Source of the DNA: JBBQSN01 sp963825505
GTDB lineage: Bacteria > Actinomycetota > Actinomycetes > Actinomycetales > CAWJMD01
Length of the DNA: 64,000 bases
Assembly: GCA_963825505.1 (NCBI GenBank)
Contig: CAWGTL010000017.1
Location: forward strand, 1-64,000
Reading direction: 5' to 3'
Below are positions 9,111 through 18,033 of the stretch, in pieces. Within the stretch, counting starts at the first letter, position 1, and each line of letters starts with the position of its first letter. The notes under the pieces are model-generated. The model did not search any database, was not told the origin of the DNA, and saw only the letters and a program-made list of their open reading frames with translations. A program made the translations under genes and the position numbers.

Positions 9111-9158
9111 ACATAAGAACAGACCTGCGGGTATACCCAGAGGGCATACCCGCAGGTC
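9111..9158 (-). terminator. Long hairpin after tRNA-Asn
   Basis: GACCTGCGGGTAT at 9122-9134 pairs perfectly with ATACCCGCAGGTC at 9146-9158 (13 bp). The loop can add CCC/GGG pairs after one mismatch. On the minus strand it follows the tRNA 3' end by 5 nt and is followed by TGTTCTTATGT, a moderately T-rich run. A factor-independent terminator is the simplest reading; it also sits where an attachment site would be. Confidence 0.65.
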
Positions 9159-9163
9159 AGAAG

Positions 9164-9236
<73 letters not shown>

Positions 9237-9313
9237 TGGCGCCCTTGCGGGCCCGGAAAGCGTAGCAAAGCGTCAGGGGTGGTCCTGACCGGGTTCGCCG
9301 AGAGGACGGTGGG

Positions 9314-10009
9314 TCAGAAGCGGTTGATGCGGATGTAGTCGATGCTGCCTGTGAAGTAGTCGCAGCCGACCTTGCCGCCGCAGTCTGCCTTGCCGCCGAT
9401 GCTGACGGGCTTGAGGTTGTCGATCCGCCCGTGCGTACCGGTGGTCAGCTTGGTGGCCTCCGCCGCGGACCCGGGGTCCAGCGTCACCCGCAGCCCGGTC
9501 GCGCTCAGCTCGCAGCGCACGACGTGCCAGTACCCGTCGTTCGCCTTGTTCGTGGCTGCGGTGCCCACCAGGTCGGCACGCAGCGTCTTGCCCGTGCCGT
9601 CGCGGAACTCGCACCGCGGGTACCCCGAGTTCAGCACGACCTTCCAGAACCCGCCGGCGACCTTCGCCTGACCCTTCTGCACGATGTTCGGCGATCCGTC
9701 CTTCGTCACGAAGCGGACGGTCACGGCGTAGGTACCCGTGCCGGGGTCGAGCCGGGAGTCGTCCGGGACGAGGACCAGCCGCTGGTCGTCGGGGGTCGTC
9801 GGCCCGAAGAAGCCGTAGGTCGTCTGCCCGAACACGATCCGGCTGCCCAGGTTCCCCGAGATCCGGTTCGGGCTGGAGTCGTACATCGTCCGTCCGCTGG
9901 TCTCGCTCAGCTCCCACGAGGCCACCGGGACGGGGGCGGCCTGCGCCGGGGTGACGAGCGCGAGGCTGCACAGGGCGGCCAGGGTCAGCACGGTGATCGA
10001 CGTCCTCAT
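9314..10009 (-). CDS. Secreted LamG/concanavalin-like domain protein
   Basis: A typical signal peptide covers residues 1-25 (MRTSITVLTLAALCSLALV, cleavage after AQA). The mature part is about 205 residues of beta-rich sequence with the pattern of a LamG/concanavalin A-like lectin domain: an opening VASWELSETSGRTMYDSSP, a middle GTYAVTVRF..., YWHVVRCELS, and a closing strand pair ending SIDYIRINRF. Two Cys pairs (ECRF-like and CGGKVGC) suit an exported protein. These domains usually bind sugars or cell-wall polymers; the ligand here is unknown. It is a single gene, next to tRNA-Asn. Confidence 0.8.
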   Translation of the reverse strand: MRTSITVLTLAALCSLALVTPAQAAPVPVASWELSETSGRTMYDSSPNRISGNLGSRIVFGQTTYGFFGPTTPDDQRLVLVPDDSRLDPGTGTYAVTVRFVTKDGSPNIVQKGQAKVAGGFWKVVLNSGYPRCEFRDGTGKTLRADLVGTAATNKANDGYWHVVRCELSATGLRVTLDPGSAAEATKLTTGTHGRIDNLKPVSIGGKADCGGKVGCDYFTGSIDYIRINRF

Positions 10010-10154
10010 GGGTCGCCTCCTCTGTTCGTCGCGGGTTCTTCGAGCCCGCGGCCCACCCCGCCGGGACGAACGGGACGTTAGCGCGCTGCGACCGTCGCGG
10101 CACGCCGACGCGAGCCGAGGTGGGCCACACGGGGAAGAACCACCCGAAAGGAGG

Positions 10155-10655
10155 TCAGATCAGCGGTGGCTCGACCAGGCCGACCGACGACGCAAGCCGA
10201 CGCCGGGCGGAGTCCACGGCAGCCCGAACCTGCTCACCCGAGGCGTCGACGCCGGAGGTCGGCACCTCCTGCAGCACCAGCGCGTCGCCGTCCTTGCGCA
10301 CGACCACCCGCACCTCACCGCCCGGCACGTCGACGGACGTCCAGGTGACGAGCGTCGACTGCACCCGCTCGCGCACCACCTGCGCCAGCGCGAGGTGGTC
10401 GTCCTCGACCAGGTCGATCGTGGTGCCGCCGCCGGCGACGTCGACGACCTGCAGAGTGCGCTCCTCGTCGTCCCAGCGGGCGGAGTCGATCTCGAGCCAC
10501 CGGCGCACCCAGTCAGGCTCTCCGGCGCGGCGCACGACCAGCCGGTCGGTGGTGGCGACCACCTCGACCTCGGGCGTCACCGGTACGACCGCGAGCGCGC
10601 GCTCGCCACGGGTCATCGCCAGGTCGGTGGTCGGCTTCCGGCGGAACACAGGCAT
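10155..10655 (-). CDS. Conserved hypothetical protein coupled to dnaG
   Basis: This is a 166-residue soluble protein with no recognised catalytic motif. Its start codon overlaps the dnaG stop as TGATG, so it is translated from the dnaG mRNA and probably coupled. The sequence alternates short strands (EVEVVATTDRLVVRRA..., TLQVVDVAGGGTTIDLVED) before a helical C-terminus, which suggests a small PH-like or beta-sandwich fold. Function in replication is possible from its position only. Confidence 0.75.
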   Translation of the reverse strand: MPVFRRKPTTDLAMTRGERALAVVPVTPEVEVVATTDRLVVRRAGEPDWVRRWLEIDSARWDDEERTLQVVDVAGGGTTIDLVEDDHLALAQVVRERVQSTLVTWTSVDVPGGEVRVVVRKDGDALVLQEVPTSGVDASGEQVRAAVDSARRRLASSVGLVEPPLI

Positions 10656-12544
10656 CAGGACCTCCGCAGCTCGTGCTCGATCCGCTGGAGGTCCATCAGC
10701 CGGGTGTTGATCTCGGCGATGGCGTCGACGTCGCGCGCGGCCTCGGCCCGCTGCAACCGGGAGTAGAGCTCCGCCTTGGCGCGCAGCAGCTCGCGGGTGC
10801 GGGCGTCGCGCACGAGGCCCTCGGCCAGCACGCGCACCTGCTCGGGACGGTTCACGGGCAGCGGCGCGACGAGCACCTGCTGCACCAACCCCACCATCGA
10901 CTCGGGCACGGCCTCGGAGACGACGGTCGCCCAGTCGGCGCCGGCGGCCCGAGGGCCGCCGTTGGCACGGACGGCGTCGAACAGCAGCCGGTGCGCCGGC
11001 GCCGAGAAGGCGCCGCCCTCCAGCGCGTCGAACTCCTCGGCCGGGACGTCGGACGGGAACTGCAGCAGCACCTGCAGCAGCTGGCGCTCGGCGACGACGA
11101 CCGGATCGCGCAGATCGGGCACGGGCACCCGGGGCACGATCGGCTGCTCGGGACGCTCACCCTGGGCGTCGGGACGTCCGCCGCGTTCGTGCTGTCCGCC
11201 GCGCTCCTGCGCCGCGCCCCGCTGGACCGCCACCCCGACGGCGCGCCGCACGTCGTCGACGTCCATGCCCAGCCAGCCGGCGAGGCGGCGCGCGTACTCG
11301 GGGCGCAGCGACTGGTCGCGGATCTGCGCCACGACCGGAGCGGCCGCCCGCAGCCCCTGCACCCGTCCTTCGGGGTGCTCCAGGTCGAACTGCGCGAGGG
11401 TGGACCGGATGGCGAACTCGAACAACGGCTCACGGCCGTGGACGAGCGCCTGCACCGCCTCGGGACCCTTGGCGACCCGGAGCTCGCACGGGTCCATCCC
11501 GGAGCGCTCGACGGCCACGAAGGTCTGCGCCACGAACCGCTGGTCCTCCTGGAAGGCGCGGAGCGCGGCCTTCTGGCCCGCGGCGTCGCCGTCGAAGGTG
11601 AACACGACCTCTCCGGCGAAGGCGTCGTCGTCGACCAGCAGCCGGCGGACGATCTTGATGTGGTCGGCGCCGAAGGCGGTGCCGCAGGTGGCCACCGCGG
11701 TGGGGACCCCGGACAGGTGCATCGCCATCACGTCGGTGTAGCCCTCGACAACCACGACCTGCTTGTTGCGCGCGATCTCGCGCTTGGCGAGGTCGATGCC
11801 GTAGAGCACGGCGCTCTTGTTGTAGACCGGCGTCTGCGGGGTGTTGAGGTACTTCGGACCCTGGTCGTCGTCGTACAGCTTGCGCGCGCCGAAACCGACT
11901 GTGGCACCGGTGATGTCGCGGATCGGCCAGACCAGGCGGCCGCGGAACCGGTCGTACGGACCCCGGCCGCTGGTGGACATCAGCCCGGACGTGCCGAGGT
12001 CGGTGTCGGTGAACCCGCGGCCGCGCAGGTGCTTGAGCAACGAGTCCCACCCCTTGGGGGCGTAGCCGACGCCGAACTGCTCGGCGGCCGCCTGGTCGAA
12101 CCCGCGCTCGTGGAGGAACACCCGACCGGTGTTCGCCTCGGGCGCCGACAGCTGCTCGCGGAAGAACGCCTCGGCGGCGGCGTTGGCGTCGAGCAGGCGC
12201 TGGCGTCGTCCGCTCTCGGCCCGGTCGGGCCCGCCGCCCTCCTCGTAGCGCAGCTCGACCCCGGCCCGCTGCGCCAGCCGTTCGACCGACTCGACGAAGG
12301 ACAGGTGCTCCAGGGTCATGAGGAACTTGATGGCGTCGCCGCCCTCGCCGCACCCGAAGCAGTGGTAGAAGCCGACCTGCGGACGGACCTGGAAGGACGG
12401 CGTGCGCTCGTCGTGGAACGGGCACAGGCCCTTGAGCGCGCCGAGACCGGCCGGCTTGAGGGTGACGTGCTCTCCGACGACCTCGTCGATGCGCACCCGC
12501 TCGCGGACGGCCTCGATGTCCTCCTTGCGGATCAGCCCCGCCAC
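10655..12544 (-). CDS. dnaG: DNA primase
   Basis: Primase makes the RNA primers for lagging-strand synthesis with the replicative helicase. The CHC2 zinc-binding site is at residues 41-65 (CPFHDERTPSF and HCFGCGEGG, ligands C41, H44, C62, C65). The Toprim catalytic core follows, with VVVVEGYTDVMA and FTFDGDAAGQKAA, and then a helicase-binding C-terminal region. A Gln/Gly/Arg-rich linker lies near residue 440. The length (629 aa) is normal. The start is a GTG inside a three-copy 14-bp tandem repeat; an in-frame TGA lies six codons upstream, so no earlier start is possible. It is followed by a coupled small gene. Confidence 0.97.
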   Translation of the reverse strand: MAGLIRKEDIEAVRERVRIDEVVGEHVTLKPAGLGALKGLCPFHDERTPSFQVRPQVGFYHCFGCGEGGDAIKFLMTLEHLSFVESVERLAQRAGVELRYEEGGGPDRAESGRRQRLLDANAAAEAFFREQLSAPEANTGRVFLHERGFDQAAAEQFGVGYAPKGWDSLLKHLRGRGFTDTDLGTSGLMSTSGRGPYDRFRGRLVWPIRDITGATVGFGARKLYDDDQGPKYLNTPQTPVYNKSAVLYGIDLAKREIARNKQVVVVEGYTDVMAMHLSGVPTAVATCGTAFGADHIKIVRRLLVDDDAFAGEVVFTFDGDAAGQKAALRAFQEDQRFVAQTFVAVERSGMDPCELRVAKGPEAVQALVHGREPLFEFAIRSTLAQFDLEHPEGRVQGLRAAAPVVAQIRDQSLRPEYARRLAGWLGMDVDDVRRAVGVAVQRGAAQERGGQHERGGRPDAQGERPEQPIVPRVPVPDLRDPVVVAERQLLQVLLQFPSDVPAEEFDALEGGAFSAPAHRLLFDAVRANGGPRAAGADWATVVSEAVPESMVGLVQQVLVAPLPVNRPEQVRVLAEGLVRDARTRELLRAKAELYSRLQRAEAARDVDAIAEINTRLMDLQRIEHELRRS

Positions 12545-12574
12545 GTCAGCCCCGCCACGTCAGCCCCGCCACGT
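12533..12574. repeat. Three tandem copies of a 14-bp unit over the dnaG start
   Basis: CAGCCCCGCCACGT is repeated perfectly at 12533-12546, 12547-12560 and 12561-12574. On the minus strand each copy contains GGGGCTGACGTGG, so the ribosome binding site-like GGGG and a GTG are triplicated. Only the copy nearest the gene opens the dnaG frame. Confidence 0.9.
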
Positions 12575-12581
12575 CTGCACT

Positions 12582-13874
12582 CTAGGTGCCCGCGCCGACG
12601 GCCGCCGCCACGTCCAGTTCGGCCGCCCAGCCGACCGCGCGGGCGTCGGTGAGGCTGGCCACCTGGTCGACCACGGCGCGCAGCGCCAGACCGGCGTCGC
12701 CCGCCTCGACCGCGGCCCGGTGGTCGGCGGCGAACGGGGGCTCGAGGTCGGTGCCGTCGCGGGCGGCCAGGGCGCCCACCAGGCCGGCGAGCACCTCGCG
12801 CTGGCGCTCGTACTCCGCGCCGCGCAGGTCGTGGGTCATGACGAACAGGGCCGCGACGCCCTTCAGCGCCGCGATCTCGGCCACGGTGCCGGCCGGGACG
12901 ACGACGTGCGCCGCGTACCGGGTGAGCGGGCCGGGTCCGAACTCGGCGCGGGTGGCCCGCTCCGCCGCGCCGCTGAAGCGTCCGACCAGCTGGCTGGTGA
13001 GGTTCTTCCACGCCGCGAGCGAGCGTCGCCCGCCGTCGAACCCGGGCACCCAGGTGGTCTCCGCGCGCAGCCGCCCGAGGGCCTCGACCACCTCGTCGTC
13101 GGTGACGTCGGGCAGGTACCAGGAGCGGGTCACCCCGCACACCTCGCGCACCACACCGGGGTCGCCGAGCCCGGACGGGTCGAGCCACCCGCCGACGACG
13201 GCGTCCTCGACGTCGTGGACGGAGTAGGCGACGTCGTCGGCGAGATCCATCACCTGGGCCTCTACGCACCGCACCCGTTCCGGCGCCGGCTCGCGCAACC
13301 AGGCGAAGACCTCGAGGTCGTCGTCGTACACGCCGAACTTCGGTGAGCCCGAGGGGTTCTCGCCTCGGCGCCACGGGTACTTGGTCGTCGCGTCGAGGCT
13401 GGCCCGGGTGAGGTTCAGGCCGACGCCGCGCGAGCCGTCGGGGTGCTCGACCTTCGGCTCCAGCCTCGTGAGCAGCCGCAGGGTCTGGGCGTTGCCCTCG
13501 AACCCGCCGTGCTCGGCCATCACGACGTCGAGGGCGGCTTCACCGTTGTGACCGAACGGCGGGTGGCCGAGGTCGTGCGCCAGGCAGGCGGTGTCGACGA
13601 CGTCCGGCGCGCAGCCGAGGGCCGTGGCGAGCTCGCGCCCGACCTGCGCCACCTCCAGGCTGTGGGTGAGCCGGGTGCGGGCGAAGTCGTCGCTCCCCGG
13701 GCCGACCACCTGCGTCTTGCCCCCGAGCCGGCGCAGCGCCGAGGAGTGCAGCAGCCGCGCGCGGTCGCGGGCGAAGTCGTCGCGCCCCGAAGGCTTGACG
13801 GGCTCGACGACCCAGCGCATCCGGTCGACGTCGTCGTAGCCGGGCACCGGGGAGGTGGTGGACGTGGTGGTCAT
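12582..13874 (-). CDS. dgt: Deoxyguanosinetriphosphate triphosphohydrolase-like protein (HD domain)
   Basis: This family hydrolyses dNTPs to deoxynucleoside and triphosphate and affects dNTP pools. The HD metal site is visible: H71 in RLTHSLEV and H100-D101 in LAHDLGHPPFGHNGE. LLHSSALRRLGGKTQV near residue 41 is typical of the family. At 430 aa it matches the shorter actinobacterial type. The start at 13874 overlaps the stop of the upstream gene as ATGA. It lies just upstream of dnaG, an arrangement common in actinobacteria, so nucleotide supply and primer synthesis are linked in one transcription direction. Confidence 0.93.
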   Translation of the reverse strand: MTTTSTTSPVPGYDDVDRMRWVVEPVKPSGRDDFARDRARLLHSSALRRLGGKTQVVGPGSDDFARTRLTHSLEVAQVGRELATALGCAPDVVDTACLAHDLGHPPFGHNGEAALDVVMAEHGGFEGNAQTLRLLTRLEPKVEHPDGSRGVGLNLTRASLDATTKYPWRRGENPSGSPKFGVYDDDLEVFAWLREPAPERVRCVEAQVMDLADDVAYSVHDVEDAVVGGWLDPSGLGDPGVVREVCGVTRSWYLPDVTDDEVVEALGRLRAETTWVPGFDGGRRSLAAWKNLTSQLVGRFSGAAERATRAEFGPGPLTRYAAHVVVPAGTVAEIAALKGVAALFVMTHDLRGAEYERQREVLAGLVGALAARDGTDLEPPFAADHRAAVEAGDAGLALRAVVDQVASLTDARAVGWAAELDVAAAVGAGT

Positions 13875-14470
13875 CGCAGCAGCCGCTCGACCTGCCACCA
13901 CAGGTACGCCACGGTCTCCCGCGCGACGTAGCGGGCGGTGAGCCACCAGCCGCCGGGGCCCCGCGGCGCGGCCGACCCGACGGCGTCGACCCCCTCGGCC
14001 TCGATCATGCTGAGCGAGCGAAGCAGGTGCGGCTGGTCGGTGACCACGACCGCGGTGTCCCATCCGCGGTCGCGCAGGACGGCGGCAGCGGCCACGAGGC
14101 TGGTGCGGGTGTCGCCGCCCTCCTCGACGGCCACGACGTCGTCGTCGGCCAGGCCCTGTTCCAGCAGCCACTGCCGGCCGCTGCCGCCCTCGGTGAAGCG
14201 GTCGCCCTGGGCTGAGCCCCCGGTGGTGACGACCACCGGTGCCACCCCGGCACGCTGCAGCTCGAGGGCGTGCTCCAGACGGGCCTGCAGCACCGGCCCC
14301 GGGGTGCCGTCGAGCTGGGCCGCACCGAGCACGACGATGGCGTCGCTCGCGCGCCGGTCGTCGTCGTTCCCGGTGAGGACGACCCGCACCGCGGTGACGA
14401 CCAGCGCCACCACGACGAGCGCGACGAGCAGACGCACCATCCACCAGACCAGCTTCAGCAGCGCCCTCAT
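13871..14470 (-). CDS. YdcF/DUF218 family membrane-anchored protein
   Basis: An N-terminal membrane anchor (residues about 7-32, Leu/Val-rich) is followed by the DUF218 core: DAIVVLGAAQLDGTPGPVLQARLEHAL, VVTTGGSAQGDR, and VVVTDQPHLLRSLSMIEAEG. Family members (YdcF, SanA, ElyC) are implicated in envelope functions, but the reaction is not settled. It overlaps dusB upstream and dgt downstream by ATGA, so the three are co-translated. Confidence 0.85.
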   Translation of the reverse strand: MRALLKLVWWMVRLLVALVVVALVVTAVRVVLTGNDDDRRASDAIVVLGAAQLDGTPGPVLQARLEHALELQRAGVAPVVVTTGGSAQGDRFTEGGSGRQWLLEQGLADDDVVAVEEGGDTRTSLVAAAAVLRDRGWDTAVVVTDQPHLLRSLSMIEAEGVDAVGSAAPRGPGGWWLTARYVARETVAYLWWQVERLLR

Positions 14471-15624
14471 CCGCCGCTCACCGACAGCTCGGCCTCGCGC
14501 ACGATCTGCGCGGCGGCCCCGGTCAGCTCGCGGGCGTCGAGCCAGCCGTCCGGCAGCGCCACGCGCTTGGTGCCGACGGTGCGCCCCCGCGGGCCCTCCG
14601 CCGGCTCACCCGGGTACGGCACGTCGAGGTCGAGCTGGGCCACGAGGTCGTCGAGCTCGGCGAGCGACTCGACCATGCCGAGACGCTGGCGCAGGTGCGA
14701 TCCGGCCGGGTAGCCCTTGAGGTACCAGGTCATGTGCTTGCGCAGGTCGCGCAGCGCCCGCAGCTCGTCGCCGTAGTGCGACACCAGCAGGGTCGCGTGC
14801 CGGACGAGTACCGCGGCGACCTCACCGAGACCGGGCCGGAACCGCTGCGGCTCACCGGCGAACGCCGCTGCGAGGTCGGCGAACAGCCACGGGCGTCCGA
14901 GGCAGCCGCGACCCACGACCACGCCGTCGCACCCGGTCTCACGCACCATCCTCACGGCGTCGTCGGCCGACCAGATGTCGCCGTTGCCGAGCACCGGCAC
15001 CTCGGTGACCACCTGCTTGAGCCGGGCGATGGCGTCCCAGTCGGCGTCCCCGCCGTAGTAGTCGGCGGCGGTGCGGGCGTGCAGGGCCACCGCCGCAGCG
15101 CCCTCGTCCTGGGCGATCCGTCCGGCGTCGAGGTAGGTGAGGTGGTCGTCGTCGATGCCCTTGCGCATCTTCACCGTCACCGGGACGCCGGCCGGGCTCG
15201 CGGCGCGCACCGCCTCGCGCACCACCCCCGTGAACAGCTCGGTCTTCCAGGGCAGCGCCGCTCCCCCACCCTTGCGCGTCACCTTGGCCACGGGGCAGCC
15301 GAAGTTGAGGTCCACGTGGTCGGCGCGGTCCTCCTCCACCAGCATCCGCACGGCCGCACCGACGGTGGCCGGCTCGACCCCGTAGAGCTGGACGCTGCGG
15401 GGCCGCTCGTCGGCGTCGTGCCGGATCAGCCGCATCGACTCCGGCGTCCGCTCCACCAGCGCGCGCGAGGTGACCATCTCGCTGACGTACACCCCACCGG
15501 GCCCGAACTGGCGGCACAGCGCGCGGAAGGCCTGGTTGGTGATGCCCGCCATCGGGGCCAGCACGACCGGCATCGACGCGGTGTGCGGCCCGATCCGCAG
15601 CGCAGCCGTCGAGGTCGTGGTCAC
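14467..15624 (-). CDS. dusB: tRNA-dihydrouridine synthase
   Basis: This FMN enzyme reduces uridine to dihydrouridine in the tRNA D loop. Visible are the TIM-barrel start PVVLAPMAGITNQAFR, the family signature NFGCPVAKVTRKGGGAAL with catalytic Cys at about 110, KMRKG, and the FMN-phosphate site VLGNGDIW...GVVVGRGCLGRPW. The GTG start at 15624 gives 385 aa; further upstream the frame becomes Arg/Ser-rich shadow. The stop overlaps the YdcF-like gene. Confidence 0.93.
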   Translation of the reverse strand: MTTTSTAALRIGPHTASMPVVLAPMAGITNQAFRALCRQFGPGGVYVSEMVTSRALVERTPESMRLIRHDADERPRSVQLYGVEPATVGAAVRMLVEEDRADHVDLNFGCPVAKVTRKGGGAALPWKTELFTGVVREAVRAASPAGVPVTVKMRKGIDDDHLTYLDAGRIAQDEGAAAVALHARTAADYYGGDADWDAIARLKQVVTEVPVLGNGDIWSADDAVRMVRETGCDGVVVGRGCLGRPWLFADLAAAFAGEPQRFRPGLGEVAAVLVRHATLLVSHYGDELRALRDLRKHMTWYLKGYPAGSHLRQRLGMVESLAELDDLVAQLDLDVPYPGEPAEGPRGRTVGTKRVALPDGWLDARELTGAAAQIVREAELSVSGG

Positions 15625-15664
15625 CGGTCCATTCTCGCAGGACGGCTCACGTGCACCTGACCGT

Positions 15665-16585
15665 TCATGTGCACTGCGCCGCCGGCTCCGGCACGGTCTC
15701 GGTGACAGGACGCCGGCGTGACGCCAGCACCGAGCCGCCGACGACCAGCACGAACCCGGCGAGCGTGATCCACGTGACCCGCTCACCCAGCACGAGCACG
15801 CCGGCCACCACCGCCACGGCCGGGTTGAGGTAGGTGATGAGGGTGGCGCGCACGGCGCCGACCTCGGCCACGAGCAGGAACAGCAGCTGGAACGCCAGCG
15901 CCGTGCACACCAGCGCCAGTCCGAGGACCGACAGCACCACGGGCGTCGACGGCCACGCGTCCGGCGCCTGCAGCACCCCCGGCACCGCCACCGCGACCGC
16001 CGCCACCGCGAGGCTCACCGCGATCACGCCCGACGCCGGCAGGTCCGGCATCGCCCGCACCATGATCACCGGCCCGATGGCGTAGCAGATCACCACGCCG
16101 GCGATCTCGGCGACGGCGAGCAGCTGGTCGGGGTCGCCTCCGCCGAACGCGCCGACGTCGAAGCCGACCAGCAGCGCGACGCCCACGAGCCCGAGCGCGA
16201 TCCCCGTGACCGCTCGCGGCGTCAGCTGCTCGCCCGTGCGCAGCAGCAGGGCGATGAGCACCCCGGCGACCGGCACGCCCGCGAGCAGCAGCCCGGTGAG
16301 CGACGACGACAGGTGCACCTCGGCGCGAGCCAGGAGGAACCACGGCACGACGATCTCGACCGCGGCGTACGCCACTACCGGTTTGCACCGTCGCAACACT
16401 GGTGCGATCGCCTTGCGGGAGAACGCGATCGGCAGCATCACCGCCGCCGCGACGGCGGTACGGGCGAGCACGAGCGTGCTGGGTTCGAGCTCGGCCACCG
16501 CCACCTTGATCATCAGGTACGGCACGCCCCACACCAGTCCCAGCGCCGCGAACAGCAGCGGGACGCGCAGCCGTCCGGCCGGCAC
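15665..16585 (-). CDS. EamA-family (DMT) transporter
   Basis: The protein has about ten hydrophobic helices arranged as two EamA repeats of about 140 residues each, for example FAALGLVWGVPYLMIKVAV at the start and LITYLNPAVAVVAGVLVLGE near the end, which is the usual family signature. Such proteins export amino acids or other metabolites across the inner membrane; the substrate cannot be told. The GTG at 16585 (MPAGRLRVPLL) lies 11 nt after the glyS stop and gives 306 aa, the usual length. Probably co-transcribed with glyS. Confidence 0.85.
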   Translation of the reverse strand: MPAGRLRVPLLFAALGLVWGVPYLMIKVAVAELEPSTLVLARTAVAAAVMLPIAFSRKAIAPVLRRCKPVVAYAAVEIVVPWFLLARAEVHLSSSLTGLLLAGVPVAGVLIALLLRTGEQLTPRAVTGIALGLVGVALLVGFDVGAFGGGDPDQLLAVAEIAGVVICYAIGPVIMVRAMPDLPASGVIAVSLAVAAVAVAVPGVLQAPDAWPSTPVVLSVLGLALVCTALAFQLLFLLVAEVGAVRATLITYLNPAVAVVAGVLVLGERVTWITLAGFVLVVGGSVLASRRRPVTETVPEPAAQCT

Positions 16586-16596
16586 GGGTGGCGCCG

Positions 16597-17988
16597 TCAG
16601 CAGCCCAGGAGGCGCTCGGCGAGGTAGGAGCGCACCCGGTCCAGGGCCACGCGCTCCTGCGCCATCGAGTCGCGCTCCCGGATGGTGACGGCCTGGTCCT
16701 CGAGCGAGTCGAAGTCGACCGTGATGCAGAACGGCGTGCCGATCTCGTCCTGACGGCGGTAGCGACGTCCGATCGCCTGGGCGTCGTCGAAGTCGACGTT
16801 CCAGCTCTGCCGCAGCTCCTTCGCGAGGTCGCGTGCCTTGGGCGAGAGGTCCTCGTGCCGCGAGAGCGGGAGCACCGCCGCCTTGACCGGCGCGAGCCGG
16901 TGGTCGAGTCGCAGGGAGACCCGCTTGTCGACGCCGCCCTTGGCGTTCGGCGCCTCGTCCTCGGTGTACGCCTCGACGAGGAAGGCCATGAGAGAACGGG
17001 TCACGCCACCCGCGGGCTCGATGACGTACGGGATCCAGCGCTCGCCCTTGGCCTGGTCGAAGTACGACAGGTCCGTTCCGGAGTGCTCGCTGTGGGTCCT
17101 CAGGTCGAAGTCGGTGCGGTTCGCGATGCCCTCGAGCTCGCCCCACTCCGAGCCCTGGAAGCCGAACCGGTACTCGATGTCGACGGTGCGCTTGGAGTAG
17201 TGCGACAGCTTCTCCTGCGGGTGCTCGAAGTGCCGCAGGTTCTCGCTCGCGATGCCGAGGCCGGTGTACCAGTCGGTGCGCTCGGCGATCCAGTACTCGT
17301 GCCACTGCTCGTCGGTGCCCGGCTCGACGAAGAACTCCATCTCCATCTGCTCGAACTCGCGGGTGCGGAAGACGAAGTTGCCGGGGGTGATCTCGTTGCG
17401 GAAGGACTTGCCGATCTGGCCGATGCCGAACGGGGGCTTCTTGCGCGCGCTGGCCTCGACGTTCTTGTAGTTGACGAAGATGCCCTGCGCGGTCTCGGGC
17501 CGTAGGTAGTGCAGGCCGGACTCGTCCTCGACGGGGCCGAGGTAGGTCTTCAGCATCATCTCGAAGTCGCGCGGCTCGGTCCACGCGCCGCGGGTGCCGC
17601 AGTTGGGGCAGGCCACCGTCGTCAGCTCGACCGTGTCGGGGTCGGCGATGCCCTTCTTCTCGGCCACCGCCTCCTGCAGGTGGTCGGCCCGGAACCGCTT
17701 GTGGCACGACTGGCACTCGGTGAGCGGGTCGGAGAACGCGCCGACGTGGCCGGAGGCGACCCAGGTCTGGCGCGGCAGGATGATCGAGGAGTCCAGGCCG
17801 ACGACGTCGTCGCGGCCGGTGACGACCGAGCGCCACCACTGCCGCTTGATGTTCTCCTTCAGCTCCACGCCCAGCGGGCCGTAGTCCCACGCCGACCGCG
17901 TGCCCCCGTAGATCTCACCGCTCTGGTACACGAAGCCCCGGCGCTTGCAGAGGCTGATGACGGTGTCGAGACGGGAGGCGGGTGCCAC
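16597..17988 (-). CDS. glyS: Glycyl-tRNA synthetase (alpha2 type)
   Basis: It charges tRNA-Gly with glycine. The N-terminus VISLCKRRGFVYQSGEIYGG and the class II motifs (SIILPRQTWVASGHV, motif 2 FRNEITPGNFVFRTREFEQME, motif 3 RSLMAFLVEAY) identify the single-chain dimeric form found in Gram-positives, archaea and eukaryotes. Cys pairs (CQSC, CPNC) form an insert-borne zinc site. The length of 463 aa is normal. GTG start with GGAG about 7 nt upstream. An EamA gene follows immediately. Confidence 0.97.
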   Translation of the reverse strand: MAPASRLDTVISLCKRRGFVYQSGEIYGGTRSAWDYGPLGVELKENIKRQWWRSVVTGRDDVVGLDSSIILPRQTWVASGHVGAFSDPLTECQSCHKRFRADHLQEAVAEKKGIADPDTVELTTVACPNCGTRGAWTEPRDFEMMLKTYLGPVEDESGLHYLRPETAQGIFVNYKNVEASARKKPPFGIGQIGKSFRNEITPGNFVFRTREFEQMEMEFFVEPGTDEQWHEYWIAERTDWYTGLGIASENLRHFEHPQEKLSHYSKRTVDIEYRFGFQGSEWGELEGIANRTDFDLRTHSEHSGTDLSYFDQAKGERWIPYVIEPAGGVTRSLMAFLVEAYTEDEAPNAKGGVDKRVSLRLDHRLAPVKAAVLPLSRHEDLSPKARDLAKELRQSWNVDFDDAQAIGRRYRRQDEIGTPFCITVDFDSLEDQAVTIRERDSMAQERVALDRVRSYLAERLLGC

Positions 17989-18033
17989 GGAGGAGCTCCA
18001 TCCGGCTGGGTGTCGGCGAGTGAAGGGGAAAGG

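Noticed and set aside
12533..12574. A short CRISPR array
   Set aside because: The three 14-bp copies are contiguous without spacers.
10673..12652. A plus-strand frame of about 660 codons opposite dnaG
   Set aside because: It is antisense to an unmistakable primase and lacks motifs.
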